This document shows, one piece after another, positions 22,343 through 32,759 of a stretch of 64,000 bases of DNA. The stretch lies in the NCBI RefSeq assembly GCF_022682495.2, contig NC_071396.1, positions 23,557,735 to 23,621,734 of the forward strand, written 5' to 3'. Source of the DNA: Desmodus rotundus (Eukaryota; Chordata; Mammalia; Chiroptera; Phyllostomidae). Position numbers and translations under genes: made by a program. The notes under the pieces are model-generated. The model had not been told where the DNA came from. It worked only from the letters and a program-made list of their open reading frames with translations, and did no database searches. Within the stretch, counting starts at the first letter, position 1. Every line of letters begins with the position of its first letter.

Positions 22343-23189
22343 GCTGGTGGTAAATGTTGCCCCAAGCTTCCCTGACACGGCCACCCAACTTCCACCCCAA
22401 TGAATGTCACACTTTGTAATGAGGTGTGAAGACAGGACTCTGCCTCCGTTTCCCCTGAGGCACCAGCCAGTAAGGGTCCAGCACCCCCACGTTCCAAAGG
22501 CGAGAACCAGCCCACCCCTGGTAGGGCTTCCAGGGGAGGTTCCTGACACCTATGAAAGAGGGCGGGAGAAGAGCGGAGTTTGAGGGAGAACTCTTTCTTT
22601 GTGGCTATGCAGTGGGCAAGACATGGGGACAAGTCCCCTTACCTCCATCTTAAGGGGAGGGGCTTTAAGCAGACACATCAGGGCTCTAACGAGAAACTGG
22701 GACCTGACCCTGGCCTGAGATTCTGAGGGGCGGGAAACTGGCTGTGCTGGCTGGAGGAGGCGCCACCAGGCTGCAGTGGCGGGTTGTCAGTCCTGGCAAA
22801 GGAGGTGCCAGAAGAGATGTGGTCTCACCCGAGAAGCAGACCCAGGGCCCCTTGCATGTCTTTGCCCTCGACACCGCAAAAAACAGTGCCTCCACCTCCA
22901 AAAACCAGGAGCTGAGAGGGTGTTGTTGCTGGCGGTGTGGCATCCCCTTCGTTGAGGGAACTAAAGGAGACAGCCCCTCGGAATTGCTGGAGGGGCCCCA
23001 CAGGACCCAGGAAGACATTCTCAAAGGAAAGGGTAGTTTTCTCTATCTGCTGAGGCCAGAGGGCCCCAAAGCCAGCCAGACAGAATCCCCCTGTCCCATT
23101 ATGGCTCTGCCTGCCCAGCTCTGGTCCTGGAGAGGCCAAAGCTAGGGAGGTGGTGGTGGAGATGCTGGCAGAGAAGAGGCTTGCTAGGC
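22343..23189. other. Non-coding sequence
   Basis: Overlapping frames on both strands (22255-22632 minus, 22744-23145 plus, 22825-23139 minus) have no recognisable domain and are not supported as exons. Confidence 0.45.
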
Positions 23190-23380
23190 ATTACCAGTTG
23201 AATTGTGTTCCCCACAAATTCATATGCTGAAGTCCTACCCCCCAATACCTCAGAATATGGAGAGATAGGGGCTTTAAAGAGGTGATTAAAGTTAAAATCA
23301 AGTTTAAAATGTGGGTCCCACTCCAGTGTGGCTGGTATCCATATAAGAAGACGTTAGGACACAGGGGGCAGTGAGACTGA
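23190..23380 (+). mobile_element. MaLR-type LTR 5' fragment (uncertain subfamily)
   Basis: 'ccagttgaattgtgttcccc', 'cacaaattcatatgctgaag', 'tcctaccccccaatacctca', 'gaatatggagagataggggc' and 'tatccatataagaagacgtt' follow the 5' half of MST/MLT-type LTRs ('ttgaattgtgtcccccaaaattcatatgttgaag..gtccttataaga'). Only the 5' half is recognisable and there is no viral coding sequence. Confidence 0.65.
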
Positions 23381-25239
23381 GGGTCCTAATGACCGATTAA
23401 ATTTAGCTTCAAATCCTAGCCCTAGAAATCACCTCTCTGTCTCTGTCTCTCTCTCGTCCTCAGAGACCTAGCCTTCCCCCTGGACAATCAGCAACCTCTG
23501 AGTCAGCAGGAGACAGTAGCCCAGACCTGACTAACAGTCACAGGGTCGGACCTCTGCAGGCTAAAGGTAACATCTTGCCTTAAGTCACTTTCAGCTCCTG
23601 AGCCCTAAGGTGGACCGACCGCCTGGCTGAGTTCCCATGAGACCAGACAGACACGGAAGGTGCCTCTGGATGGCAGCCTAAGGTCCCTTCTCTTTCCGGA
23701 CCCTGCTGGCCTCACTGTGACCGCCCCAGTCCCACCAGCGTCATCCTGAGAGACCTTCCCACATTTACAGAGGGGCTCATGGCATTTGGGTGAGATTTTG
23801 GCTGCACCGATTCTTCTCTGGAGAAAAGAGAAGTACTGTTTCAAGACCAGGAAGGAACTAACGCACGCCTCACCCTCAGCGAGTCCCAGGCTTCAGGCGT
23901 GTGGCTCGCCGCCCGAGGGCATGGGCGTTGGTTGTGTCTATTCCACTATCAAAGACTACCTTCAAAACCTGTGCAAATGACGCCTCTCTTCCTCATGCTG
24001 CAAGGCCGGCTTAGTTGCCTCTTCTCAAAGCGCTTCTCCAAATTCAAGAGCGTCTTAGATTTTCTCTAATGAGGTGCCTGCTAGGGCACGTTGGATTCCA
24101 TCTGCGGCTCCCGCTCTGTGGCAGCAGTGACTCTACCAACCAGAGAGGTGGGCTGAGTCCCCAAGAATGTGAAGACTGACCCAAATGGAGAGGGATTGTT
24201 AGGCCTTTTCCTCCAGAGTGGCCAGTGTGGCGTTGAGGAATCCACCTCCTAAGCAGGGAGAGGACGCAGGCTGAGGCTCCGGGAACCATTCACTTTGAGA
24301 TGAAGCTACCTGCCCCTAGAAGCATTAGCCTTGTTTCTGAATCCACTGAGTGGACCAGGTCCCATCTAAAAACTGAGCTCCTCGGCCCGGCTCTGTCCCT
24401 CCCAGCAGGGCCCCCTGCCCCTCCTGCACCCACTCCGGGCCCTTGCCACAGACAGCTGGTGATGTTGAGAGTATTAAGGGATCCTGGGGCTGCTGCCTTA
24501 ATGTTGTCTGAACAGGGAAGTGTGCCAGCCTCTTCTCAGTCCTCAGCGAGGAAGCGAAGTGCTCACCACGCTCAGCAAGTTTAATAAAACCCACCAGGGT
24601 GGTAGCTCAGTGGTGAGGGTGTGTGGGAGGCCCTGGGGCTGCTGGGCTGGGTGTGTGCTGGGGTAGCCTGACCCCGATGCGCCCTGTGCTGGCTCCAGGC
24701 CATGCCTCTTCGGGACTGGGAACTGTTGACATGGGTCTGTGCGTCACTCGGCCCTTGGCGGGGATCCAGGGATCCTGGCCCTGGCAAGCTCACAGCGCCG
24801 AGAGTGAAGTGGCCATGCGTGAGAGCTGCCCTGTGAAGGAGTAACTAACAGGGACAAAGCCAAGGTCAGGGCTGTTTGGAATGCACAGTTGGAGGCTTGA
24901 ATTTGGCCCCTTCAAAACCAACCAAATAAAGCAACCCCCCACCGTCACCCTGAGGATTCTCCACCAAATAGCTGGTAGGTTCTAGAAACTTCTACACTTC
25001 CAGGCTGAGGCATTACTCAAAGGTGGTTCATCCTGTGCAGACACTGGACGCAGACCCGTGAGTCCTTTGGGGGGCACTTGGGGCCTCAGGTGATGCTCCA
25101 GACATCCTACGGTTGCTTTTCCACCTGCTCCTGCAGCAGAGATACTCGCGCTTTCCCGGACAGTGAGCACACCTCTGGGGAGTGGCCCTAGGCCTTAGGA
25201 AGTGTGAGATGCGCCAGGGGGAGCTTGCTGAAAGTTAAG
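23381..25239. other. Non-coding sequence
   Basis: No gene recognised. A short CT-rich run lies at 23430-23460. Frames in 24300-24844 are Pro/Ala/Gly-rich on both strands without a domain. Confidence 0.45.
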
Positions 25240-26100
25240 ATTGCGCATACTTGTGACAATGGGGAAGATCCAGAACCCCAAGCACACGGAGCGCTGGGAG
25301 CATGCAGGGAAACAGGAGCCCTGGCTCATTGCTGGTGGGAATGCAAAATGGCACGGCCACCTTGGAAGATGTTTCCGGCAGTCCTCCCCCAAACTAAATA
25401 CACCTTTGCCTCACGCTCCAGCTACTGTACTCCTTCATGTTTACCCCAAGGAGGAGAAAATGTGTCCACGCAAAAACCTGTGCACAAATGCTTATAGCAG
25501 CTTTATTCAGTTGCCAAAACTTGGAGGCAACCAAAATGTCCTTCGCTAGGTGAATGGATAAATAAACTGTGATACATCACACAATGGAACATAATCATCG
25601 CTAAAACGAAATGGGCCATCAAGCCGTGAAACGACATGAAGGAATCTTAAATGCCTATTACTGAGTGAAAGATGCCAAAGTGGAAAGGCTACGTACTGTC
25701 TGATTTCAACGATACAATGTTGTGGAAAAGGCAAAACTATGGAGACAGTAAAAGGGTCAGTGGCTGCTAGGAGCTAGGGGGAGGGAAGGTGAGCAGGCAG
25801 AGCACAGAGGGTGTCTAGGGCAGTGAAATACTCTGTGTGATAACTACACTGGTGAGGACATGTCACATTTGTCCACACCCACAGAAGGCACTGCACCAAG
25901 ATGAACCCTGATGTCAACTAAAGACTTGGGCGATGATGAGGTCGCAGTGAGGTTCTTCGATTGGAACTAACGTGTCCCTCTGGGGGTGTGGGTGGTGGGG
26001 CAGCTGTGCACAGATGGGGTGTATGGGAACTCTCTCCTTTCTGCTCAGTTCTGCTGTGAACCTAAAACTGTTCTATAAAAATAAAGTCTATTTTAAAAAG
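25240..26100 (+). mobile_element. Ancient L1 3' end (L1M/L1ME type)
   Basis: The order 'cattgctggtgggaatgcaa', 'aaaatggcacggccaccttg', 'cctgtgcacaaatgcttata', 'gcagctttattcagttgcca', 'ggtgaatggataaataaact', 'caatgttgtggaaaaggcaa' and 'gttctgctgtgaacctaaaa' is the 3' end of old mammalian L1s, ending in 'ctgttctataaaaataaagtctatttt' with a polyadenylation signal. The ORF2 end is decayed beyond translation. Three 'gtctatt' copies at 26087-26127 form a degenerate tail. Confidence 0.8.
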
Positions 26101-26119
26101 TCTATTGAAAAAAGAAAAC

Positions 26120-26246
26120 GTCTATTGAAATAAAGCGGATTACTGGGACCCACTCCCCAACTTGGAAGAGGTTCTGAGTCAGCAAGGCTGGAGCTGGGTC
26201 TGGGAATCCACCTTCTGAAAACTCTCTCATATGCTCCGATGCCAGT
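26120..26246 (+). mobile_element. MER5A-like hAT relic
   Basis: 'ggattactgggacccactcc', 'ggttctgagtcagcaaggct', 'ggtctgggaatccaccttct' and 'catatgctccgatgcc' follow the MER5A order ('ttcctgggccccacccc..tctgattcagtaggtctgg..agaatctgcatttctaacaagttcc..'). Short and diverged. Confidence 0.5.
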
Positions 26247-26426
26247 GGTATGTGGGTCACCCTCCAAGAAACGCAACCTCCCAGCTTCTCCTGGAAGCTG
26301 ACAGGGGCAGAAAGAGCTGCAATGCAAGACATTGTTGGCTTCTTACACCTCTAGCCATGGTCCTGCCTTTGGGCTTGGTTAAGTCACGTGATGAACAGGG
26401 GGAAGAATGCTCAAAGGTTTGTATGG

Positions 26427-26801
26427 TATAGCCCTGGCCTACTAGCTCAGTTGGTTAGAGTTTCATCCTGATACGCCAAGGTTGTGGGTTCGATCCCAGT
26501 CAGGACACATACAAGGGTCAACCAGTGAGCTCTGGCTGGTGCAGCTGAGTGGATTGAGCACTGCCCTGTGAACCAAAGGGTTGCTGGTTCAATTCCCAGT
26601 CAGGGCACATGCCTCAGCTGTGGGCCAGGTCCCCAGTAGGGGGTGCGCAGGAGGCAACCACGCATTGATGTTCTTCTCCCTCTTTAAAAAAAAAAAATCA
26701 ACCAATGAATGCATAAATAAGTAGAGCACAAATCTATGCTTCTCTCTCTCTCTTTCCTTTCCTCTCTCTCTAAAAAGTAAAAAAAAAAAAAAAAAATTTA
26801 A
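26427..26801 (+). mobile_element. Ves SINE (outer copy), split by another Ves
   Basis: The outer copy starts 'tagccctggcctactagctca', with B box 'ggttcgatccc', is interrupted at 26530, and resumes after 26697 with 'tcaaccaatgaatgcataaa', 'taagtagagcacaaatctat', a CT-rich part and a long A run to about 26800. It belongs to the subgroup with 'atcaaccaatgaatgcataaataagtgg'. The TSD is 'aaaggtttgtatgg' (26413-26426) versus 'aaaggttggtgtgg' (26802-26815). Confidence 0.95.
26530..26697 (+). mobile_element. Ves SINE (inner copy) inserted into a Ves
   Basis: 'ctctggctggtgcagctgag' heads a second sense Ves with 'ggttcaattcc' as B box, 'ggccaggtccccagtagggg', and an A-run tail at 26685-26697. It is bordered by 'tcaaccagtga' (26518-26528) and 'tcaaccaatga' (26698-26708), the target duplication made inside the outer Ves. 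It is of a different subgroup from its host copy. Confidence 0.93.
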
Positions 26802-26815
26802 AAAGGTTGGTGTGG

Positions 26816-27340
26816 GCAGGAGTCTGGATTATTGCAACAAACTCCTTCCAGGCTACTCTCCCACCCCGGGCCTCTCTCCTCTGCACTTGTTTATACAACT
26901 GACCACATAATCTTCCTCAAACAACGTTCTCATTACATCAGCTTCTTCGGCCAGGACCTTCCTGTCTCCCCGCTGCCCGTAAGGTCAAACCCAAGTGCTG
27001 ATCTCTCTGATCTGCAGATCTGTGCGGGCCCCTGACCCCCTCCAGACCCCCCCACCCAATAATTGTCCAATCCAGCCAGGTGAATCCACCTGCTGTTTCC
27101 AGGACATTGTCTTCCTTATCTGCACATCCCCCTCCTTCCAGTCTGTGTGCCCCCCGACCCCTCCCTTCCCGACACTCCATGCCCCTTGAGTCTCTCTGTA
27201 CTGATCGTGGGCTTCCAACTTACTCCTTTGGGGAACTTCTCCCTCTGATCCCCTGACTCCAGAGCACATTGCAGTGTCATTACTGCGAGGCCATCCATCT
27301 GAATTGGCCTTGGTGTGTCCTTCCCCCTGTCCTCCCCCTG
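26816..27340 (+). mobile_element. L2-like LINE relic
   Basis: 'ctggattattgcaacaaact', 'tccttccaggctactctccc', 'ccacataatcttcctcaaac', 'cattacatcagcttcttcgg' and 'ccgtaaggtcaaacccaagt' resemble the L2 3' region ('ctattgcaatagcctcctaactggtctccc..gatcatgtcactccc..aataaaatccaaactc'). Highly diverged. Frames within it on both strands are not genes. Confidence 0.55.
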
Positions 27341-27384
27341 CCTCGCAATGCCGAGACCAGTGCTTAGGCCAAGAAGACACGGGG

Positions 27385-27635
27385 GAAGGACCAGCAGTAC
27401 TGGATCAGCAGACCTGGGCTCAGGGTCAAACTCTGCCATTCAGAAGCTGTAACCAGGAAAAAGTGTTCAATTGCTCTGAGCTTTTGTTTCTTTACCATTA
27501 GATGAGGACAATAATGCCCATTTCTCAGGACTGTTGAGAGGAGGAAAGGACAGGGGTCATGGGTATGAATGTTGTTTTTCAAGAGATAAAGCACTCCCCA
27601 AATGTCAGTAGCCATTAGGCTCAGCAGCCTGAAGC
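27385..27635 (+). mobile_element. MIR relic, sense
   Basis: 'agacctgggctcagggtcaa', 'actctgccattcagaagctg', 'gcttttgtttctttaccatt', 'agatgaggacaataatgccc' and 'ggactgttgagaggagga' are collinear with the MIR core and tail. Ancient tRNA-derived SINE. Confidence 0.75.
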
Positions 27636-28137
27636 TGGCTTCAGCACTGCTCCAAGGCTTTGCGTTGGTGGCCAAGCCAGGTGCAGAACAGACACAGGGT
27701 CAGTGTGGGGCCACTGCTATCCTGAGGCTGATCCTAGAGTAGGACCTAGAGAAACTCCACTCAGAGCCTCAGAGCTGAGAGTAAGGAGGAAGAGCGTTGT
27801 GTTGGGGGTGTACAGAGATGGGGCCGCAGAGATGACTGGGCAGTAAAACTCACGAAGGGCCAAGTGCTGGGCGAGAAAGCAGATAAGAGGCAGAAGAACA
27901 GCTGATGACAAGGAAGACGCCACTCTCTCTGGCTTAGGGAAGGGCTTCTGAGACACTGTTCATCCAAGGCCCACCTTGTGCACAAAAACATCGTTGGGAC
28001 AGCTCAAGAACATGTCCCAGAGGCCAGGGGTCCTGGGAACTCAGGAGGCTAACAGCTTCTCTGGTGGTGATGAGTATTCAGTCAGATCAGGCACAGAAAA
28101 TACTCAGAACAAGGCTAAGCTCATAGTGGGTGATCAG
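27636..28137. other. Non-coding sequence; MIR/L2-like end at the right
   Basis: No gene recognised. 'ctcatagtgggtgatcagtaagtc' at 28120-28143 looks like a MIR 3' end ('gcacatagtaggtgctcaataaatg') and is the target into which the next L1 inserted. Confidence 0.45.
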
Positions 28138-28152
28138 TAAGTCTTAGTTCTA

Positions 28153-30339
28153 GGAAATCCTGGCTACAGTAATCAGACAAAAAAAACAGACACCCAAATT
28201 GGAAATAAGATGTAAAACTGTCATGATTTGCAGATGACATGATACTGTACACAGAGCATCCTAAAGATTGCACCAAAAAACTACTAGACCTGGTAAATAA
28301 ATTCAGTCAAGTGTCAGGATACAAAATTAATATTCAGAAATTATTTGCACTTTGTACATTAATAATGAACTATCAGAAAGAGAAATTAAAGGAAAAATTC
28401 CATTTGCAATTTAAATAAATAAATTAACTAGGAAGGAATAAATTTAACCAAGGAGGTAAAAGACCTATGCTCAAAAAATTATAAGACATTGAAGAAAAGA
28501 ATTTAAGAAGATACAAATAAATGGAAGCTTATAAATGGAAGCTTATACCGTGCTCATGAATAGAGAGAATTAACACCATTAAAATGTCCGTACTGCCTCA
28601 AGCAATCTGCACAGTCAACTCGATCCCTCTCAGGATGCCAGTGGCATTTTTCACAGAACCAGAACAAGTAATCCTGAAATTTGTATGGAACCATGAAAGT
28701 CCCTGAATAGCCTCTGCAATCGAGAAAGAACATAGTTGAAGGTATCAAGCTACCTTGATATCAAACTATACTACAAGGCTATGGTAATCAAAACAGCATG
28801 GTACTGGCATAAAAACAGACATGCAGATCAAAAAAACAGAACAGACGTCCCAGAGATAAATCCATGCCTAGATGGTCCGTTAACCTCTCCAAAGGGGGCA
28901 AGAACATACAATGGGGTAAAGATAGTCTTCTCAATAAATGGTGTTGGGTAAACTGGACAGATTCATGCAAAGAAAGGAAGAAAGGAAAAAAGAGAGAGAG
29001 AGAGAGAGAAACTGGACCACTTCTTACACCATATACAAGAATAAACTGGATTAAAGTCTTAAATGAAAGACACGAAGCCGTAAAACTAGAAGAAAACATA
29101 AGCAGTAAACTCTCTGAAATTGCTCTTAATAATATTATTTTTGGATATATCTCTTCGGGCAAGGGAAACAAAAGAAAGAATAAACAAATGGGACTACAGA
29201 AAACTAAAAGATTTTGCACAGCAAAAGAAACCATCAATGACATGAAAAAACAATGTACCAAATGGGAGAAAATATTGCCAATGATACATCTGATAAGGTA
29301 GTAATACTAAAAATAAAGGTATTAATACTAAAAATACACAAAGAACTCATACAATTTAACACCAAAAAAACAAAAAAACCCCAAGCAAACAAACAATCCG
29401 ATTAAAAAATGGGCAGAGGACCTGAATAGACACTTCTCTTGAGACGACAGACAGACAGCCCATAGACATATGAAAAGATGCTCAGTGTCATTAATCATGA
29501 GAGAAATGCAAATTAAAACCATAATGAGATATCCCCGTACCTGTCAGAATGGAGCAAACCACCAAACAACAAGTGTTACTGAGGATGTGGAGAAAAGGGG
29601 ACACTGTTGCCGGGAATGCAGACTGGTGCAGCCGCTATGGACAGCAGGATGGAGCTTCCTCCAAAAATTAAAAATGGAGCTGCCTGACGCCCCAGCAATT
29701 GCACTTCTGTGTATTTATCCAGAGAAATCCAAAACACTAATTAAAAACTATATATGCACCCCTTCATTGCAGTATTTACAATAGCCAAGGTATGGAATCT
29801 ACCTAGGTATCTATCAATCAACAACGGGGTAAAGAAGAAGGGGTGCCTATATACAATGGAATATTGACCACAAAAAGAATGGCGTATTACCATTTATGAC
29901 AATGTACATGAACCAAGGAGGGCATTATGCTCAGTGAAATAAGTCAGGCAGAGAAAGCCAACTGCTATATGATTTCACTTAGATGTGGAATCTAAAGAAC
30001 AAGATAAATCAGCAAACAGAACAGAAACCAACTCATAGATACAGAGAACAAACTGATGGTTGCCAGGCAGGAGGGGAGCTGGGGGGCCGGGTGAGAAAGT
30101 GAAGGAGTTAAGAAGTACAGACTGGTAGGTAGACAGAACAGGCATGGGGCTGTGAAGCACAGCATAGGGAATGTAGTCAGTGATATTGTAACAACTGTGT
30201 GGTGTGAGGTGGGGACTGGACTTCCGGGGGCAATCGCTTTGTAAGTTACATAAATGTCTAGTCATGGGTTGTACACCTGAAACTAAAATAATATGAAATG
30301 TCAACTGTAATAAAAAATAAGATAAATAAAAGTGAAACA
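28153..30339 (+). mobile_element. 5'-truncated L1 with perfect 15-bp TSD
   Basis: A continuous L1 3' part runs from within the reverse transcriptase domain through the end of ORF2 and the 3' region to 'ctgtaataaaaaataagata'. It is flanked by identical 'taagtcttagttcta' at 28138-28152 and 30340-30354. Recognisable 3' blocks include 'atgggcagaggacctgaata', 'gtatttatccagagaaatcc', 'gatttcacttagatgtggaa' and 'gttgtacacctgaaactaaa'. It is 2.19 kb of an expected 6 kb or so. A small (AG)n/(GAAA)n expansion lies at 28972-29011. Confidence 0.95.
28215..29305 (+). pseudogene. L1 ORF2 C-terminal fragment (RT active site to C-terminus)
   Basis: The RT catalytic motif reads FADDMILY at 28227-28250. Further on come '[19 protein letters not shown]' (about 28764-28820), '[14 protein letters not shown]' (about 28908-28950) and 'TPYTRINWIKVLNERHE' (about 29022-29073), all in the order of L1 ORF2p. 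ORF2p would be the L1 endonuclease and reverse transcriptase; this copy lacks the endonuclease and N-terminal RT. Stops (for example after the start of the FADD block) and frame changes, including one next to the AG-rich expansion, make it non-functional. Confidence 0.9.
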
Positions 30340-30354
30340 TAAGTCTTAGTTCTA

Positions 30355-31270
30355 ATAATCATTATTATTTCTTTGGAGGCTACTAAGGCCCCAATGGGAG
30401 GTGGAAAGATGTGAGTCTCTCTGTAAAAAGAATATAGGGAAGAAAAAGGGCGAATCCATGCTGCTCTCCAGACCAAGCGAAGCTTCCTCTGGCTGAAGCT
30501 GGGGAGCGAGCGTGGGCCTCGAGTGCTCGCCTGGGTGGGGGAATCAGCTTCTGTGGCCTCCAAGAGGCAGATGGGGGCTGGACAGTGTTTTTCTTTTTTT
30601 CTAGATCAGCCTCTGGAGTCCAGATGGCCAGTTTCCCTTCCTTCTCAAAGGTTGCCCTTCCAGGCTCAGCATCCCGAAAATGGATGCGGCAGTGAGGTGG
30701 TCGGTCCATGTGGAATAACTGAACGGGCAATGAGTGAGTCAGGCACAGAGTGCGGTGACTGTGGGCGGAGCCCCCGGAGGGAAGGTTGATGGGAAAGGGA
30801 AGCGTGGGGCCTGGAGCCTGGCTGCACGTGCCACTCTAAGGTCATGTTCTTGGGGGAACACGGCAGGGCCACACCGGGCACGCTCTGCAAACACTGGCCG
30901 TCCCGCTGGATGACAGCAATGCTCAGGAAGACAGGTTCTGGTCCCTGGGATGGCTCCCCTGTAAGGGAAGGAGAAAATTCATCGGAGTGGGTAACAATCT
31001 GGAAGCCATGGATGCTGCAGCTGGCAGTTAAAGACCATGGAGATCTCACTGGGAGAAGGAAGAGAGAGAAAGAGCGGCAGGGTGATGGGGAGGCTGGATC
31101 AGCTTGTCGACCATGAGACTTTCAACAAGTCCATTCTCACTCCTCTGTTTCCCATGCGCTGTGTATGGTGCCAGGTGGGCACTAGATTTATTGGGGGTAT
31201 CACTGTGTGTCAGTTATATAAATAAGTATCTAACCACAAAATTGACATCAATATCAATTCTTGCTCAAGT
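30355..31270. other. Non-coding sequence
   Basis: No gene recognised. A pyrimidine tract followed by AG at 30583-30604 resembles a 3' splice site. The sequence after it has early stops in the frames examined and no recognisable peptide, so no exon is called. Confidence 0.45.
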
Positions 31271-31286
31271 CACATTTACTCTCTTT

Positions 31287-31576
31287 TTTCCCCTCACCTG
31301 AGGATATGTTTACTGATGAGAGAGGGAGAGGGAGAGAGGGAGAGGGAGAGGGGGTGGAGAGAGGGAGAGGGGGCAGAGAGAGAGACAGAGACAGAGAGAG
31401 GGAGAGGGAGAGAGAGACAGAGAGGCATCGATGTGAGAAGCACCGGTTGTCTCCGGTACATGCCCTGCCCAGGGATTGAACTCACAAACCTAGGTAGGTG
31501 CCCTGATGGGGAATCAAACCTGCAAACTTTTGGTGTCCGGGATGATGCTCCAAGTAAGTGAGCCACCAGCCAGCGC
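31287..31576 (-). mobile_element. Ves SINE, antisense, with expanded GA tract and TSD
   Basis: The minus-strand head is 'ggcgctggctggtggctcac', with the body in 31430-31576. The 3' polypurine part (on +) has expanded to over 100 bp of GAGAGGG/GACAGA repeats at 31316-31430. The flanking duplication is 'cacatttactctcttt' (31271-31286) and 'cacgtttactctttct' (31577-31592). Confidence 0.93.
31316..31428. repeat. SINE-seeded polypurine microsatellite
   Basis: A run of GAGA, GAGAGGG and GACAGA units with almost no pyrimidine on the + strand. It lies inside the Ves element and clearly derives from its CT-rich 3' segment. Confidence 0.95.
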
Positions 31577-31592
31577 CACGTTTACTCTTTCT

Positions 31593-32530
31593 AAAGGCTA
31601 ATGTGCTGAAGTTTAGCACATTAGCTTAGTAAACAGGTCAGCACACTGCTCTTTGGCTGCTGGATGAACACTCTTATGGGGACTCCTCTGGAGAGTTAGT
31701 CAAGGAAAGGCCTTATTAGAGCCCGGCTTCTCAGGAGGTGCTGCTGGTGGGTGTTTTTTCCTAGCCTGCAATGACATTTAACCTCACAAATTGTCTGGGA
31801 ACAAGTGTGAGGGTGTGAAGACCCGGGGGGCCGCCGCCCTGGCGCCTCCTGCAGCACCGGAGCTGAGGGGGGCCCGGCCGAGACGTCTCCACCCCCCACC
31901 CTGCACAGGGTTTGCAACAACACTGCAGAGCGTGTGGGCTTCTCTTTGGAAAGTCCTCACGGAGGTAGCAGTCTGTGTGTTCTCCTATTATAATATCTAG
32001 TTTGATGTCCTGTTAGAATAGAAGGATTTCAAAATTAGAATCAACATTTGAGAGGCAATCAACTCTCTTGCATATGCTGCTTAGCTTGGGTGGCACCAAG
32101 AGAGGCAGAGTTGAGCCCCAGAATATTCTGTTTACTGTCCCTCCCCCATCCTACCGAGAGCTGTTCTCAGACAGGTCGCCTCCACGTGGCCTGATTTCTG
32201 CTTTGGATGTTCCTGACTGCTCCCGCCCCCATGGCCTCACCCCAGGCCTCTCTGTCTTTGCTCAGTGTCCACCTGTCCCTCTGACTCACCTGCTGGGCCA
32301 GCCTCCTCTTCCTCACTCCTGGGTTCTTCCCCTCTAAGTAGATCCCAAGCAGGAGGGAGGGTGTGGGCCTGCAACTTCGCTTGCCCCACACGTAAAAACA
32401 GATGATACCAACCCCTCTCTCAAGGCTTCCCTGGAGCCCTTAAGCCAGAAGGATAAAGACTTCCCCAGACCACCGGTCTATGGACCCCTCTTGCCCAGAG
32501 GATTCTGTTTTCTGACCTGCTGACATCTTT
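31593..32530. other. Non-coding sequence with one short CpG-rich patch
   Basis: No gene. Positions 31820-31900 are GC-rich with about ten CpG ('cccggggggccgccgccctg', 'ggcccggccgagacgtctcc'), too short for a CpG island. The rest is unremarkable. Confidence 0.45.
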
Positions 32531-32749
32531 AAAAAAAAATTATTTATTTTTTTGAGAGGGGGAAGGGAGGGAGGAAGAGAGGGAGAGAAACATCGATGTG
32601 AGAGAGAAACAGCAATAGGTTGCCTCTCATATGCACCCCAACTGGGAACCAAACCTGTAATCCAGGAATGTACCATGACTGGGAATTGAACTGGTGGCCT
32701 TTCGGTTTGTGGGACAACGCCCAGCCAACTGAGCCACACCAGTTGAGGC
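32531..32749 (-). mobile_element. Ves SINE, antisense, with short TSD
   Basis: Minus-strand 'gcctcaactggtgtggctca' is the head, with 'ggttcccagttggggtgcat' and two 'gatgtttctctc'-type blocks; the T-rich left end is the tail. It is flanked by 'tgctgacatcttt' (32518-32530) and 'ggcagaaatcttt' (32747-32759), with four mismatches. It belongs to the same subgroup as 3258-3477. Confidence 0.93.
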
Positions 32750-32759
32750 AGAAATCTTT

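Noticed and set aside
30583..30720. Pyrimidine tract plus AG resembling a 3' splice site, suggesting an exon
   Set aside because: The downstream sequence has early stops in the frames examined, no recognisable peptide and no convincing donor site.
31820..31900. CpG island
   Set aside because: Only about 80 bp is CpG-dense; this is far below island length and there is no promoter-like context.
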